Shown: positions 41,339-53,815 of the stretch, in pieces | Layout: every line of letters begins with the position of its first letter | How positions within the stretch are numbered: position 1 is the stretch's first letter | From: Fulvia fulva | Taxonomy: Eukaryota > Ascomycota > Dothideomycetes > Mycosphaerellales > Mycosphaerellaceae | Direction: 5' to 3' | DNA length: 64,000 nucleotides | Assembly: GCF_020509005.1 (NCBI RefSeq) | Contig: NC_063013.1 | Span: 1,860,001 to 1,924,000 of the forward strand | Translations under genes and position numbers: made by a program | Notes under the pieces: generated by a model | Database searches by the model: none | The model's input: only the letters and a program-made list of their open reading frames with translations | What the model was told of the DNA's origin: nothing

Positions 41339-41522
41339 TGTTACGGGTAGCCCGCGACCCCTCACTATAGCTACGTCGGCCCGGCTGAACCGCGGACCTT
41401 CTATATCGGGTTAGCGCGGCTTGGCTTTGCTTTATAACTTCGCCGCGCCTCGCGCTCCTCTTTCGTAGCTTCGTAGAACAACAACTATCTCATTCGGACC
41501 CTATAGTACGCGCGCCCTTATA
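41339..41522 (+). repeat. Gypsy A2 3' LTR
   Basis: 184 bp, starting TGTTACGGGTAG and ending CCCTTATA, followed by the gtagc duplication at 41523-41527. Confidence 0.95.
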
Positions 41523-41527
41523 GTAGC

Positions 41528-41942
41528 TATGCTATAGTGTTCTTATATACCCGGGCTAGGTATTCGTTATCCCCTAGTAAGTTTTCCGCCTCCGTATATA
41601 GGGTCGTCTACGCTATATTATTTGTCGTTAGCCTCTACTTTCTATATAGTAGGCCTTAGCTTATGTCCTAGGTTTTTTCTTAGTTTGTTCCCCGGTTTAA
41701 CTCTTAGTATAGAATGTTCGTAAGGCTGTGGCTCTCGTTAGTTACTATCCTTCGCTACTATTCGGGGTCGCGCTTCCTAATTAGGCAGTTGTCCTCCGTA
41801 ACTCCGTAATTCTAGGGTCTGCCTTTAGGGGAAAGGGACCTCGGGTTTAGGGTTTTTTATACTACGATTACGCCGCTACTAGCGTAGGCGGGTCGCTATT
41901 ACTTAAGTAGATTGCTCGTCTTAATAAGGGCTGTCGATTAAA
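41528..41942 (-). pseudogene. LINE-4 5' end: 5' UTR and start of ORF1
   Basis: On the minus strand it begins TTTAATCGACAGCCC and contains CTTATTAAG near its start, as does the 5' end of LINE-1a (47484 on). The 5' end is defined by the 18-bp duplication beginning at 41943. The coding content is unreadable through stops. Confidence 0.7.
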
Positions 41943-41960
41943 TCTATTTACTATATATAG
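41943..41960. repeat. LINE-4 target-site duplication, right copy
   Basis: Exact repeat of 10543-10560. Confidence 0.93.
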
Positions 41961-42549
41961 TATAACTAGATAAGAAGCTATTACCGGATTATGTTTATCT
42001 ATAGAGTAGTTTATAGCTAGTAGGGAGTATACTAATATACTTAAAACCTTACCTCCCTTAGGAGGCCTATATTTATATTTATACTTTTTCTCGTTTTCCC
42101 GTAACTCTAGCTCGTATAGTCTACTACGTATTACGCTTACGGAGTAGACTAGGCGTTTCCTACGCCGCCGGTATTATTAGCGTTACTACTATTACTACCG
42201 TTACGGCGGTTATTACTTAGGTTATAGCCTAGCGTAAATAGGCGGCGGGCGATATCTTAAAGGGGGTACTAATCGGTATCGATACGGCGTGACCTTCTTG
42301 TTCGTATTTTAAGCACCGATTCTAATCGATATATTCCTAGGCGCGAGTAGTATCTAAAGGTTAGATATACTAAAATGCCTAAGGTCGATTAGCCTACTTA
42401 GTCTTAGCGTTCGGGTTAGTATTATTACCGCTACTACCCGAAGCCGTATCCTTCTTATCGTCGTTACCCTTAGTAGTCTTCTTATTACCTTAGGTCTTAT
42501 TACTATTACCGGTCTTACCGTACTTAAGGTCGAACGCCTTAAACTTGTC
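41961..42549 (-). pseudogene. Gypsy C gag end (zinc knuckle) and following linker
   Basis: On the minus strand from 42549 it reads YNYEDKFKAFDLKYGKTGNSNKT, a charged Asn/Lys/Asp linker, then the knuckle CLKYEQEGHAVSI near 42285-42325 (CLKC expected). The sequence then runs toward the protease. The reading continues across LINE-3b from 56690 and across LINE-4 to 10542, confirming a single underlying gypsy C copy. Confidence 0.8.
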
Positions 42550-42564
42550 CTCGTAGTTATATAG
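42550..42564. repeat. LINE-3b target-site duplication, left copy
   Basis: The 15 bp ctcgtagttatatag is repeated exactly at 56675-56689. The last four bases are ambiguous with the (ATCT)n tail. Confidence 0.9.
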
Positions 42565-44081
42565 ATAGATAGATTATTCATTCGCCTGTTTTAGTACCCT
42601 ATAGCCTATATAGGTCTCTCGCTATTTAGGTCTATTTGTGTAGGTAGGAAACCCGATTAACGGATAAAAACCTCCTCGTCTTTGCCCTCCTCGTTCTTTC
42701 CTATCTTGTCCTTTCGTTCTCCTTCCTTTAGGGTACGCTAGTATTATAGTTGTTACCCTATAACTACCTTGCCCGTAACCCTAGTGATGTCCTCCTCTCG
42801 ATTCCCTTTCTCCCTTCTGTTTCCCCGGCTCTTCTCTCTCTCTCCCTCCTCTCTATCTACCTTTCCGTTTCTACTACTAGGGAGAATTGCTCTAGGTAGT
42901 CCTCGTTAAGGATCTATCTTGTCACTCTCCTTATATATTGTCTGTCCTAGATAATGGCCTAGTATTGCCTATCTCTTGCCTTCGCCCTCTACTAGCTTCT
43001 CCCTTTTACCCACTTAGTACAGTTCAGTACTATATGCTCCGGGTTTTAGGATAGGTAGCTATAGGGGTAACGTTTAGAATCGTATCCTAGGACTCTTCTT
43101 TAGTGCAAGTATGCTCTTAGCCCAATGTGCTTAGAGCAAATCTAGATAGCTATGCTTGCTTCCGCCCTCTTCAGGTCTTTGTAGATAAGGTATTTATACC
43201 TCCCGAAGGTCCTGGCCGCTAGTAGGGCTCCTAGCCCTACCGGATTTTAGTTCTAACGCGTTTCCTATAGGTGACCTACGATCCTTTCTACTTAGCTTTG
43301 CTTCTTTTTCCCTTTGTCCCCTATATTAGCTTGCTCCCTTAGAGCTTCTCTCTGTTTAAGGGCTGCTAGGATTTCCTATAATGTTTTTAGGTCTGCTTCC
43401 TTCTATAGGATTATATATAGCCGGTTAGGTCTTCTCCTCCTCTCCTACTAGGTTCTTATCCTTTAAGTAGCTACTTAGATAGTTCCCTAGGCTGGGTATA
43501 CTAATGTCTTCTCTACGTATTGACACCTTATACCCTAGAGGTACTCCCTAATAGGGGCTATACCTAATTCTATTTCTATTGTCCTATAAGGGGTTGACTT
43601 ATATACCCCTAGTACTCTCTTTAGGTAGGCTACCTACGCTCTATTAAGGGGGTCCTTAATTCTCTTCGGGATGTGTTTTTCCGCTACCCAAATTGCTACT
43701 CTATATAGCATTACGGGCTTGACAATAGCCTTATATATAGTCTAGGCCTTTATGAAGGTCGCCCCCTAGGTTAACGTAGTAAGTCTCTCGATTAATTGTC
43801 TATTAGTGTCCGCTCTCGCTTACGCCTTCTTCACTTATAGTCCCTAGCTAAGTTTCGGGTCTAGCTATATCCTAAGGACTCTAAGTTCCCTTATAGGATA
43901 GGTCTCGAACCCCTGGATTTTTACTAGTACTACTAAGTTATGTTTTGTCTTTGCCTTACTAAAATAGATAAGTTAGTACTTGTCCGGTACGAATTTTGCC
44001 CTATACTCTCTTACCTACTTTTCGTATTGTCTATGTCTCTCCTCTAGAGTACGTAGTTTTCCTCTATAGACCCCGACTACG

Positions 44082-44265
44082 TATAAGGACGCGCGTACTA
44101 TAGGGTCCGAATGAGATAGTTATTGTTCTACGAAGCTACGAAAGAGGAGCGCGAGGCGCGGCGAAGTTATAAAGCAAAGCTAAGCCGCGCTAACCCGATA
44201 CAGAAGGTCCGCGGTTTAGCCGGGCCGACGTAGCTATAGTAAGGGGTCGCGGGCTACCTATAATA
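44082..44265 (-). repeat. Gypsy A3 3' LTR
   Basis: 184 bp, reverse complement of the family A LTR. The C-run at 44269-44276 just inside is the polypurine tract of the minus strand. Confidence 0.94.
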
Positions 44266-47200
44266 GTACCCCCCCTCCTAAACCACGCCTTAGTCCTCTA
44301 AGCGTTATCTACCTTATAAGGCCACTTACCTATCGAGCTCTATAATCGCGCGAATGCCGAATTATCCTCTAGTGCCCTGTCGTTATCCGATAACATCGTA
44401 TTCGCTCTATTAAGACTATCCTCGACCGGCTTCCTTCGAGAAACATATTGCCTAGTTAGCTAGCTTACCCTAGATCTAAGTCTGTCTTCGGCTCGTACTT
44501 ACGTATAATCCTTATAACTAAAGTTAGGTATTATTATAGGCTCTATAGGCTCTACTCGAGTATCGAATATATACGGAGTAGATTCTATTAGAGGTAAGGC
44601 TCGAGGCGACTTATTCGTAACGGTGTCTTTCGGAATGACCCTAATCGAGTTGAGCCCGAGCATCTTAGTGGCTAGTAGGGACTAGTTAGATAGAGCTACG
44701 AAGCCTATAGGCGTAGACAACTCCGGCCGGTTATAGTAAAAGTCTATAATAGCGGCGGCTACGTGTTTAAGTATATCCTCTATAGGTTGCTAGGTCTTAC
44801 TATCCTCCTCGTTCTAATATCTAGCCTATTTCACCTTATACTATATATCTACTTTACGCTTATGCCCCTTCTTTACCTTGCCTACCCGCTTACGGGTATA
44901 TATGTTAAGGATCTTTTCTACCTCGTATATATACGTAGGTGCTACTACTATATCGGCTACTATATTAGCCTCGGTAGTGTTAGGTTCGATAGTTATCGGT
45001 AGTAGCGGCGCTAGATACTACCCTTTAAGTAGTAGGAAATCGGGGTGGTCGGCTCGTTATAGTAGCGAGGTGTAGAAGTAGTTATTAAGTCCTACTAGAG
45101 CGTCTAATAGTTTTAGTCGATAAGAGAGTCTAGCCGGTATGACTTCCGTAATCTAGTAAGGGCCGGTATATCTCCTATCTAGCTTCTTAGATAGTCGAGT
45201 CGTGCGGATGTTCTTAGTACTAAGATATACCTAATCACCTACCTTATAGTCTAGAGGAATGCTTCGGTAGCGGTTTGCTACCTCTACTTAGAGAGCTTAT
45301 AACATTCGTATATTCTCTTAAAGGTGTTTATAAAGCTCGCAAATTCGACGTATAAAGGTTTCTACTGATCGCGTATCTAGTCGCTAGAGAGTAGTCAGTC
45401 CTCCCTCCTTTCTAGCGTTTAGGTCAACTCGCTCTATAAATTTAGGGTTATATCCTAAGGTAGCGTAGAACGGCGACATACTAGTAGTCTTAGATAGGTG
45501 ATTGTTGATCGCGAACTAAGCAAGGTATAGCTATTCTGCCTAGTCATCCTATGCCTTATTAGTGAATATACGGAGATACTGTTCTATCGCCTAGTTAGTA
45601 CGTTCTGACTGTCTATTAGTTTCTAGGTAATACGAAGAACTTAGCTTACGATTTGTACGGAGCATCTTATAGAGTTTCTTCTAGAAGGTAGTAACCTACT
45701 ACTTACTACGGTCTGATATAATAGTGTTAGGAAACCCGCGCCGATAGAATATATATTTAAGGAAAAGCCTTGCCGTAGTCTATACTATTATTACGCTAAT
45801 AGGGATCAGCTCGACTTCCTTAGTAAGCCTATTAGTAACGTTTATAATGTTATTATAGACTATACCGTTAAGAGTACTGTCTAGGAGTCCGATAACGAAG
45901 TCGACTATAATATGTTTCTAAGGCCGATCTAGAATAGGAAGTGGCTATAGTAATCCTAGTAGCTAGGAGTGTAGAGATTTTGTTATACGGTAGGTACGGT
46001 AATTCGCGGTGTATCTACGTACGGATCTCGCTAATCTAGGCTAGTAGAATTCACGTACTACGAGTTTATAAGTACGAGCTCGTCCTAGATAGCCTACTAC
46101 TAGAGCGTCATAGTTTATCTTAATTATCCTAGTCTATAAAGCTTAGTCATTTAGTACCTATAAGCTCTAGCCGTCGTATTGATTTCGAATATATAGCACG
46201 TCGCTATCTACTTTATAGTATACTAGGTAAATCTTCGCTCTCTATAGTAGTATAGGAGTACGGTCTTTCTTCAGGTCCTTAATCGCGGTCTTAAGCTCGT
46301 TATCGGTTACGTACGCCGTCGACATTCGATACTCGAGTTCGGCTTCCCGCTAACTTTTACGCGTCGCCGGTTGTTTAGTAGGCGTATCTCGTTCTATAGG
46401 CATAAACTCTTTAGCTTTAGGGTTTAGCGGTACTAGTTCCTCTTCTTCCGGCGTATCTTCTACTATTACCTATAGTGAGGCGATCTTAAGGAATCGCTTA
46501 GGAGGCAGTAATATCTAATGCTAATACTAGTTCCGAGGGTCGTCCACCCCCTACGGAAGGTCCTAGCTACGTCTCGTTAGGCTATCTAGCTTAATACCTT
46601 GAAGTCCTAGACGTTATATTATCTTGAAGTTAAACTATAATAAGAACTCAGCCTAACGCGCTTGTCGCCGATTTAGCTACTTTGTCGTTATAAAGTATTC
46701 TAGGTTCTTATAGTTAGTATAAATCTTGACTAGCTATAAGTCCTTATTATCTACCTCGTAGGCGAGCTCGGGTCTCTATTCCTTAAAAGCCTTAATAATA
46801 GCTAATAGTTCCTTGTTATAGATTTCATAATTACACTCCTATAGACTTAACTTCTTCGAGTAGAAGGCTATAGGATGTAGTACACTATTCTCGTTATACT
46901 ACGAAAGCACGCCGGCGTTTATAAAATCTGAAGAATCTGTCTCTATTACAATTTCCCTACCTAGTACGTAATGTACGAGCATGCCGGCTTTGCTAAACGC
47001 AGCTTTTAAATTGTCAAAGGCTCGTTAGTAATCTAGTGACTATTGAATCCTTCTATTCTTATAATTGCTTAGTCCGTCCGACTTGGTCAGGTTTGTAAGA
47101 GGAGTAGCTATACGCAAAAATGCTTCGATAAACCGCCTATAGAAGTTAGTAAATCTAAGGAAGGCCTAGACATCCTTTAGGTTCTTAGGAGCTTCCTATA

Positions 47201-47443
47201 TCTAAATATATTCGAGTTTCTCGGGGTCTATCTCGATACCGTTAGGGGTTAAAATTAGCCTAAGATACTTTACCTTCTATTAGTAGAATTCGCTTTTATC
47301 GATGTCTACTATAAGTCCTATATCGCGTAGCTTAGTAAGAACCTTCCGTACGTGTTCAATGTGCTCCTCTAAGGTATCACTAAAGATAAGTACGTTATCT
47401 AGGTAGGCCGATATAAAGTCGTCTAGGTGTTCTTATAAGACCT
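44266..47443 (-). pseudogene. pol: Gypsy A3 pol remnant: RT end, RNase H, integrase, chromodomain
   Basis: Reverse complement aligned to A1 from about 34240 to 37417. The chromodomain region lies near 44770-44940 and integrase near 45500-46150. RT is cut at 47443 by LINE-1a, shortly before the YLDD codons. RIP stops occur throughout. Confidence 0.92.
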
Positions 47444-47457
47444 TATTAATATATAAT
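47444..47457. repeat. LINE-1a target-site duplication, left
   Basis: The 14 bp tattaatatataat is repeated exactly at 52400-52413. Confidence 0.9.
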
Positions 47458-47599
47458 AAAAAACAAGACACATTCGAAAGCTCTTATTAAGGCCATTCTA
47501 ACGATATAAAAAGCAGGCCACTGCCCCTAGGACTAAGGGAGTTCTACCTTATTTAATCTAGATAGCTTGAAGCTCTCTTCACCCTGTTTCTTCAGCTCT

Positions 47600-48700
47600 A
47601 AACGCCGCGGAGGTGCCTAGCTACATTAGGCAACTCCTAGGCAATAGTAGCCTAGGCTACGGTACTAACGGCGCCTACGGCCCTATAGGCGAAGCCCCCC
47701 TAAGACAACTAGTAGCAACTTATAGAGGACGTAAAAAGTATAGAAACTAACGATTAGCTCCCTTACCGGTCTCTATAGGTAATAATCACTTAGCTACGTA
47801 CGGCGCTTATACTGTCGTATTACCGAGGGTAATAAGAAATAAGGACGACGTCCTAGGCGATTAGTAAGGCCACCCGGAATTAACACCCCTATAGCTAGGT
47901 ATCGGTCGCGGCATCGATACTAGGCCCCCGCCTAACGCACGATATAGTTACGATCCGTTTTATAGCAAAGGAAGACTAGGCCGAAGTTACGAAGCTATCG
48001 AAGAAGGAGCTCGCCTAACGAATTAACTAACTAGGGGTGGTCGTAGTGAACTAACAGTCTAACGGTACTCTATAGATCTATACTAGCTCTACTACTACTA
48101 GGAGGTACCTAGAGGCATAGCTATAGTAGGTATCTAAGGTTACGGTATTAGCGAAGGTCTTAACGAAACAATTTACGATCCTAGTCTACGACATACCTAA
48201 GGAGTTTGACCTGACTAACTAGGGTCACCTACGCGCTCTCTAAGAGGACAACCCGGTCACTCTTAACTCTCTAATCTCGAAGGCGACTTGGCTCTATAGG
48301 AAATAGCTCGAAGGCAAGAAGGCCTCGGCGCTAATAGTATAGCTATAAGACGCGAAAGCGGCGGATCTAGCGATAGAACAAGGCCTAGTCTAGTAATATA
48401 GCCTTAAGATAGTAGAAAAGCACTCCCTATCCTTTCGTATCCTCTAATACTTCAAATACTAACAGTATAGACACTAAACCTACACGTGTACAAACAAGCA
48501 GGCCTACTCGAACTATATAGGAGACTATATATCTAGGGACTATATATCGAATACGAGACGGTACGCGAACTGTCCGGGGCACTACCTATCGTATAGTACG
48601 GAATGCCTATAGCGGAAACTAGCGAAAAACAAGGCAATCACAAACAGAACCGTCGCCCTAAGATTCTACGGCGACCGTAAGGCTAGCCTATACCGGAACT
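47600..48700 (+). pseudogene. LINE-1a ORF1 remnant
   Basis: Read through stops, this is an Ala/Lys/Glu-rich RNA-binding type protein. Cys/His clusters lie near 48460-48620 (YTCTNKQAYSNYI, then YANCPGHYLSYSTECL), consistent with two or three CCHC knuckles of a Gag-like ORF1. The start codon is uncertain. Confidence 0.7.
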
Positions 48701-48899
48701 AACTAGCGGCGGTCGGGTATAAGCGCCCTAGGGCCGAGAACGATATAAAGGATACGTAACCTAGGGCGTACGGGAGGCCACGTGCTCTACTAGCTACGGC
48801 GAGGGAATCTAACTAGGCCCGGCTCCCCTTTAGTATATAGCCGATAGGCGTAGACTAGGACGTATAGGGTAGTAGGACATAGGACGATATAGAGGAAAT

Positions 48900-51800
48900 G
48901 ATTGTCGATACCGATAACTAGCCTCGACACGCTTAGTATTATCTAGTATAACGTTAACTATAGCAAGGATATAGTCTAGAACCATTTCCTATACGAGGCG
49001 GACCCGCGCGTCTACTACGTCCTTATAATCTAGGAGCTATAGATTAACCCGTACTATAAGAGACTAACGACCTACAAGTCACTAGGCTATACGATATGCC
49101 TACGAGGCGACGGTAGAACCCGTACGTGCTTCTATGTTAGCAAGGACATACTAGAATCCGACTGGGAGGTAGTGTACTACGTAGACGAAGAAGGCGGGGG
49201 CGATATTACCTCCCTCTACGTAGGTAGCATCTAGATACACAACCTATATATATAACCGCTAGCCTCGAGGTCTAGCCGCGACCTAGGGGTCTATAGACAC
49301 CTAGATAGTGCGCTTAAGAGACAAGGGTGCCACATCGTAGTAGGAGACTTTAATATATACTACCCTTCCTAGGAAAGCCTTATATAGCCGTACCCTATAG
49401 CCGACGAAGTACTCGACTTAATAGCAAGCAACGTAATTGCCCTTAATACCCCGAAGGACCTAGGCACCTAGAAGAGAGGGGGACTCTAAGGCACGATCGA
49501 CCTCTCCTAGATCTTAGATAGCTACTACTATACAGTAACCTACTATAGGATCGAACATAAACTCGAGGCGTCGTTAGACTATATACTAGTCAGGACCTCT
49601 ATTACGATATAGATATAACGTATACTAGCGAGAACCCCTAAGCTAAACTAGGGAAAGACCTACTAGGCTAACATCTAGGCGTACCTCGATAACTCTAAGA
49701 GGCTAGTCCAGATCGCGTAGTAGCAATATAATAGTAAAGACGAGATAGACGAAGCAGTCTAGGGGTTAATAGACGAAATAAGAAAAGCGACCTCACTTCA
49801 CGTTCCGCTTGCCTAACTAACGACATAGTCTAAACTATACTAGACGCCGGAGTACACTACGGTAGTAAGAGAAGTAAGGAGAGCCCGCCGGGTATAGACG
49901 AGCAGCTATAGCGAGGAGGCCTAGAACGTATATAGGGAGGCATACTAACAGAAGAAAGCTATAATACGAAGGGAGAAAGTAGTCGGCTAGAGGGCTATAG
50001 TAGAAGAAATCGCCGGCAAGCTAGAGAGGATATAGAAGCTAGCGAAATGGGCCCGACAGGACCCTACACAGGGCCCCTCCTTCTCTATCCTAGCGCTACA
50101 ATCGCCTAGTAGCCCGGTTAGCGACCCCGAGGCTAAGGCGCGTCTACTAGCTAGCAAGTTCTTCCCGCCCTTAGTCGAGGCTAATCTAAGCGATATAAAC
50201 AGCTCTACTCCCCTAGCCCCTAGTATCGCGGTCTAATAGGAGGTGTCCGAGGGAGAAGTTACCGCTATACTAAGGAAGTTACCGGCGAAGAAAGCCCCGG
50301 GGCCGGATAGGATCCTAAACGAGCTACTAAAGAAGTGTAGAGATTAACTAGCCCTAGTAGTTATAGCGATCTTTAACGCCTGCCTATAGACCGGGTACTA
50401 CGCGATAGCTTTTAAACAATCGACGATAGTAGTCCTACGTAAGCCGTAGAAGGAAGACTATACGTAGGTGAAGTCGTACCGCCTAATTACGCTCCTTAAT
50501 ACTCTTAGGAAGGCGCTTAAGAAGCTAGTTATAACGAGACTCTCCGAGGCGGTAGAGGAACACTCCCTACTCCCGGACACCTAGATAGGTACGCGCCTAT
50601 AGCGATCGACGCTATCCGCGATAGAACTTATCACCTCTTAGGTAAAGGCCATCTAGTATAAGAATAGGGACAAGGTAGCTTCCTTACTTAGCCTAGACAT
50701 ATCGGGAGCCTTCGACTATATATTATACCCGCGGCTACTCTATATCCTAAGGTTAAAGGGACTCCCTAAGTAGCTTGTCAACTTCGTACGGTCCTACCTC
50801 TAAAACCGTAGTACGTCGATCCTAGTCGGCTAGTATAGAAGCCTATTTCAAGTAGTCTATACTAGAATCCCGTAAGGCTTAACGCTAGTACCTATTCTGT
50901 TCCTCTTCTTTATAGCGACGCTACTCCTAGCCCTAGAATCCTAGAACACCGCTACGAGCGGCTTCGTAGACGACATAAACATCCTAGCGTAGTCTTCCTC
51001 GACTAAGGAGAACTATAGGCTACTAGAAGAGAAGCACAAGATCTACGAGGACTAGGCTAGGAGGTACGGGGCTCGGTTTGCCCTAGAAAAGTACAATCTA
51101 ATACACTTTACGCGCCGGCCGCGGTTCTACAATATACAAGCTTCTATCTAGATATAGGGGTATACGACTAACCCGGCAAATTAGCTTAGGATCCTCGGAC
51201 TATAGGTAGACCCGGCGCTACGGTAGAGGAAGCACGTATAGGCAATATTACGGAAAGCTAAACAGAATATAGCATTATACTAGAGGCTCACTACGTCTAT
51301 ATAGGGGGCGGACTTCCGGTAGTTACGACTTCTATATATAGCTATTATACGGCCAGTCCTTACCTATAGTAGCTAAGTATAGTCCTTAGGCGAGAGGGCC
51401 TACCTATCGAAGGGACTCGTCGCGCCGCTAGCGAAGATCTAAAACCAATGCCTAAGGAAGGTCACCGGGGCATATAAGTCGATACTAACGAGGATACTTA
51501 AGTACGAGACCGCTATACCGCCGATCGACCTATATATCTAGGGACTACGGACCTCCTACTTAGGCAAGTCGGTATAGTACCTAGTATAGAAGGTTATCGC
51601 TAGTACAGTCGTAAGGGCCCGCGAATTAGTACTAGCGTATAGGGGCATTCGACCCGGAAACGAGCCGAACTACCGGGTAAGGGACGAATAGCTAGTAATA
51701 TAATAGGAAGGTAAGAAATCGTTTATAGAGTAACTATAGAAAGAGAGGTAGAACAACTGGGTTATAGGGCATAGTAGACGCCCTTAGCTAGCGGGACAAC

Positions 51801-52240
51801 CTAAGGAATAGTTAGCTATAAAATCCGCGGTCAAGTACCCCCCGAAGCTTATCTACTACCGCCTTACGAGGGTATAGAGTAGTATAGTAACCTAACTACG
51901 AAGCGAACACATCGGCCTCTAGGGGTACCTATTAGAGAGGAAGGTTCTAGGATATACGAATACTAGCTGCCCCTATAGCTATCGCTCCTAGAACGTACGG
52001 CACGTACTCCTCGTCTATCCGAGGTGGTCGCTAGGAAGGGGGGAGTAGATAGTAAAGGCGAGGAACCGGACGATTAGGGCACTTCTTAACAACGCTAAGG
52101 ACCTACGGCGTATTACGAACTAGATACTAGAGAAGGGCTAGCTAGAATAGTACCGCCTAGTAGGAGTAGTGTAGGAAGAGAGGACACGACGTAGCGCGAC
52201 GAGACCGGCTAGGAGCGGGGGCTAACGGGGTAGTGACATA
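48900..52240 (+). pseudogene. LINE-1a ORF2 remnant: endonuclease, RT, C-terminal Cys/His region
   Basis: The endonuclease motif VVGDFNIYYPSW lies near 49337-49372. RT spans about 50230-51010, ending with GFVDDINIL near 50959-50986 in which the catalytic Asp pair is unmutated. A long C-terminal region follows (KHVQAILRKAKQNIA, then LLYIAIIRPVLTY). A Cys/His motif CPYSYRSQNVRHVLL near 51970-52013 precedes the end. No RNase H motif was recognised. The order fits the Tad/I group of fungal LINEs. TAG and TAA codons at former CAG, CAA and TGG make it a pseudogene. Confidence 0.85.
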
Positions 52241-52289
52241 GACTACGTACGTTTAGAGGGAAAGCTAAACTAGATAAGGAGTAGTCGGG

Positions 52290-52399
52290 GGCGGGAAGGG
52301 TTTTCACCTATTCGGGTTTCCCTTTGTATATAACAATAGATATATACCTATATAGGCCGGATAGGGTCCTAGAACAGGGGAATGACAAATCTATCTATC
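52290..52399 (+). other. LINE-1a 3' UTR module and (ATCT)n tail
   Basis: GGGTTTTCACCTATTCGG, then CTATATAGGCC, an AACAGGGGAATGA block and ATCTATCTATCT. The same ordered blocks occur in LINE-3 and LINE-4. Confidence 0.65.
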
Positions 52400-52413
52400 T
52401 ATTAATATATAAT

Positions 52414-53815
52414 TAGAACGATGCTAGTCCGTTATACAAGCCGAATAGTAACACTAGACACTCGTAGATACCGTATCGTGTCGTAAACGCTATTAACCAC
52501 TCGTGCCCTTTAGCTATCCGTAACTTATTAAAGGCTACTATAATATCTAGCTTTATAAAGTACTTCTTACCGTATATACGGTTAAGCGTCTCTTATATCA
52601 AGGGAATCGGATACCGGTTCTTAATAGTAATCATATTTAATCCTCTATAGTCGATACAAACACGTAGCCTACCTCTAGGCTTACGTACTACTAGTACTAG
52701 TATAGGAGACTAGTTTGTCTTTTGCCCTACTTTCCGTACCTTCCCTTTAGATATTTGCTCGTCTAGCCATTTCTTAACTACCTCGTTCTCCTTCTTAGCT
52801 AGGCCGTAGGGCTTGCGGTATAGTAGCTCTTATAGACTATTAGGCTTAATATAAATCTTAAAATCTACGCCTAGTCGGTAAGGTGGGAGTCCTTTATAAT
52901 CCTTAGCTAAGAAAGCGTCCGTAATATCGTAGTATATTAGCGGTAACTTCTCCTTCGGGTTGTGATTAAACTGCTTATTCAAGAATTGGTCCAGATTATT
53001 AGTAGCTATTACACTTAGCTTAAGCTCTCCGCCGTCGCTCTTACGCCTAGTAGGTATAATGTAGAAGTACTTAGCCCTAGGCCGGTACGCGTACATCCCC
53101 TACGCGCGTTAAGAAACGCCCTAGTAGTCTACTTCTTTATCGTCTATATCTTCTAGGTCGTATAATAAGACGTTTAGCTCTACCCCTCCTACTATAAAGC
53201 TCGCTACTTCTCTAGTAAAGGGCTCTAGTCCGTACCGTACTAGTACCTACTTCTTCTTCTCGCGGTAGTTTAGGGATTATACTATTGTCGGTGTCTTATT
53301 CTATAGACAGTAACTAAAGTAGTAATCCGACCTAAATGCCACCTCGCCTATCTCCTAGAAGATGTTTAGGTTGTGCGCTATAAGCTACGGTAGGCTAAAG
53401 ATAATATCGTATTTGAGGTCGGTAACGTAGTATAACATTTGCTCGTAATAATCGCCTATAACTACGTCTATAGGGGCCGCGTATATAATCTGCCGCGTAG
53501 TGGCCGTTCTATCTCCTAGTGTTAGTCGTCGGCTTTACGTTAAAGGGATTAGGGGTATTGTGTATTTACGTATAAATTTCTAGTTAAGAAAGAGAGAGGT
53601 AGAAGTAGAATCTATAAGGCCTCGAGCCTTTCTCTATTATATTATTACGGGTAACACTATATAAGGGTATATAGCTAGCTATTGCTTATCTAGTACGTAT
53701 ACCGATATCTTAAGCTCCTTACTATAGTCTATTACCGTCTCTTACGTTCCGTATCTCTTAATCTTATACTCTTTCTGTCCTAGGAAGTTCGGGTAACCGC
53801 TATCTACTACGCTTA
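52414..53815 (-). pseudogene. pol: Gypsy A3 pol remnant, 5' part (protease, RT start)
   Basis: Reverse complement of A1 about 32824-34240. An 88-codon open stretch (52830-53096) between protease and RT survives by chance. The frameshift heptamer is kept as ATTTCCC on the plus strand (53831-53837). Confidence 0.9.

Larger units (their letters stand above)
27074..41522 (+). mobile_element. Gypsy family A, copy A2: complete but RIP-destroyed, host of A1
   Basis: The outer LTRs are 184 bp each and the 5-bp duplication is gtagc. Subtracting A1 and one ccgaa duplication leaves exactly 7222 bp, the length of intact A1. There is therefore no net length change, and all differences I checked are transitions of the CA-to-TA or TG-to-TA type. 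A1 entered A2 in its pol region just before the RT. Confidence 0.96.
10561..41942 (-). mobile_element. LINE-4, about 5.1 kb non-LTR retrotransposon, interrupted by three LTR elements
   Basis: Removing the Copia element, gypsy B copy 2 and gypsy A2 with one duplication each leaves 10561-14205, 19747-20722, 27019-27073 and 41528-41942, a total of 5091 bp on the minus strand. The 5' end lies at 41942 and the tail (ATCT-type repeats) at 10561-10580. It has an ORF1 with a CCHC knuckle, an APE-type endonuclease and an RT, the order of Tad/I-like fungal LINEs. The 18-bp target-site duplication on both sides shows a complete insertion. All frames are broken by RIP stops. Confidence 0.9.
47458..52399 (+). 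mobile_element. LINE-1a, near full-length non-LTR retrotransposon inserted in gypsy A3
   Basis: 4942 bp between 14-bp duplications, with an (ATCT)n tail at the 3' end (52389-52399). The 5' end starts AAAACAAGACAC and shares CTTATTAAG with the LINE-4 5' end. Contents are ORF1 with knuckles, an endonuclease, an RT with an intact FVDD box and a C-terminal Cys/His motif. RIP stops are numerous. Confidence 0.92.

Noticed and set aside
27074..41522. Segmental duplication as an explanation for the two overlapping family A copies
   Set aside because: Each copy has its own LTR pair and its own 5-bp target duplication, which requires independent insertions.
27000..42000. Possible CRISPR or tandem array from repeated LTR blocks
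   Set aside because: The repeats are 184-bp and 520-bp LTRs with transposon interiors between them. No short regularly spaced repeats were found, and the genome is fungal.
44763..45075. Two overlapping hydrophobic-looking frames resembling a membrane protein
   Set aside because: They are antisense of the A3 integrase tail and chromodomain. The same frames appear opposite A1 (36560-36950) and A2 (40529-40841).
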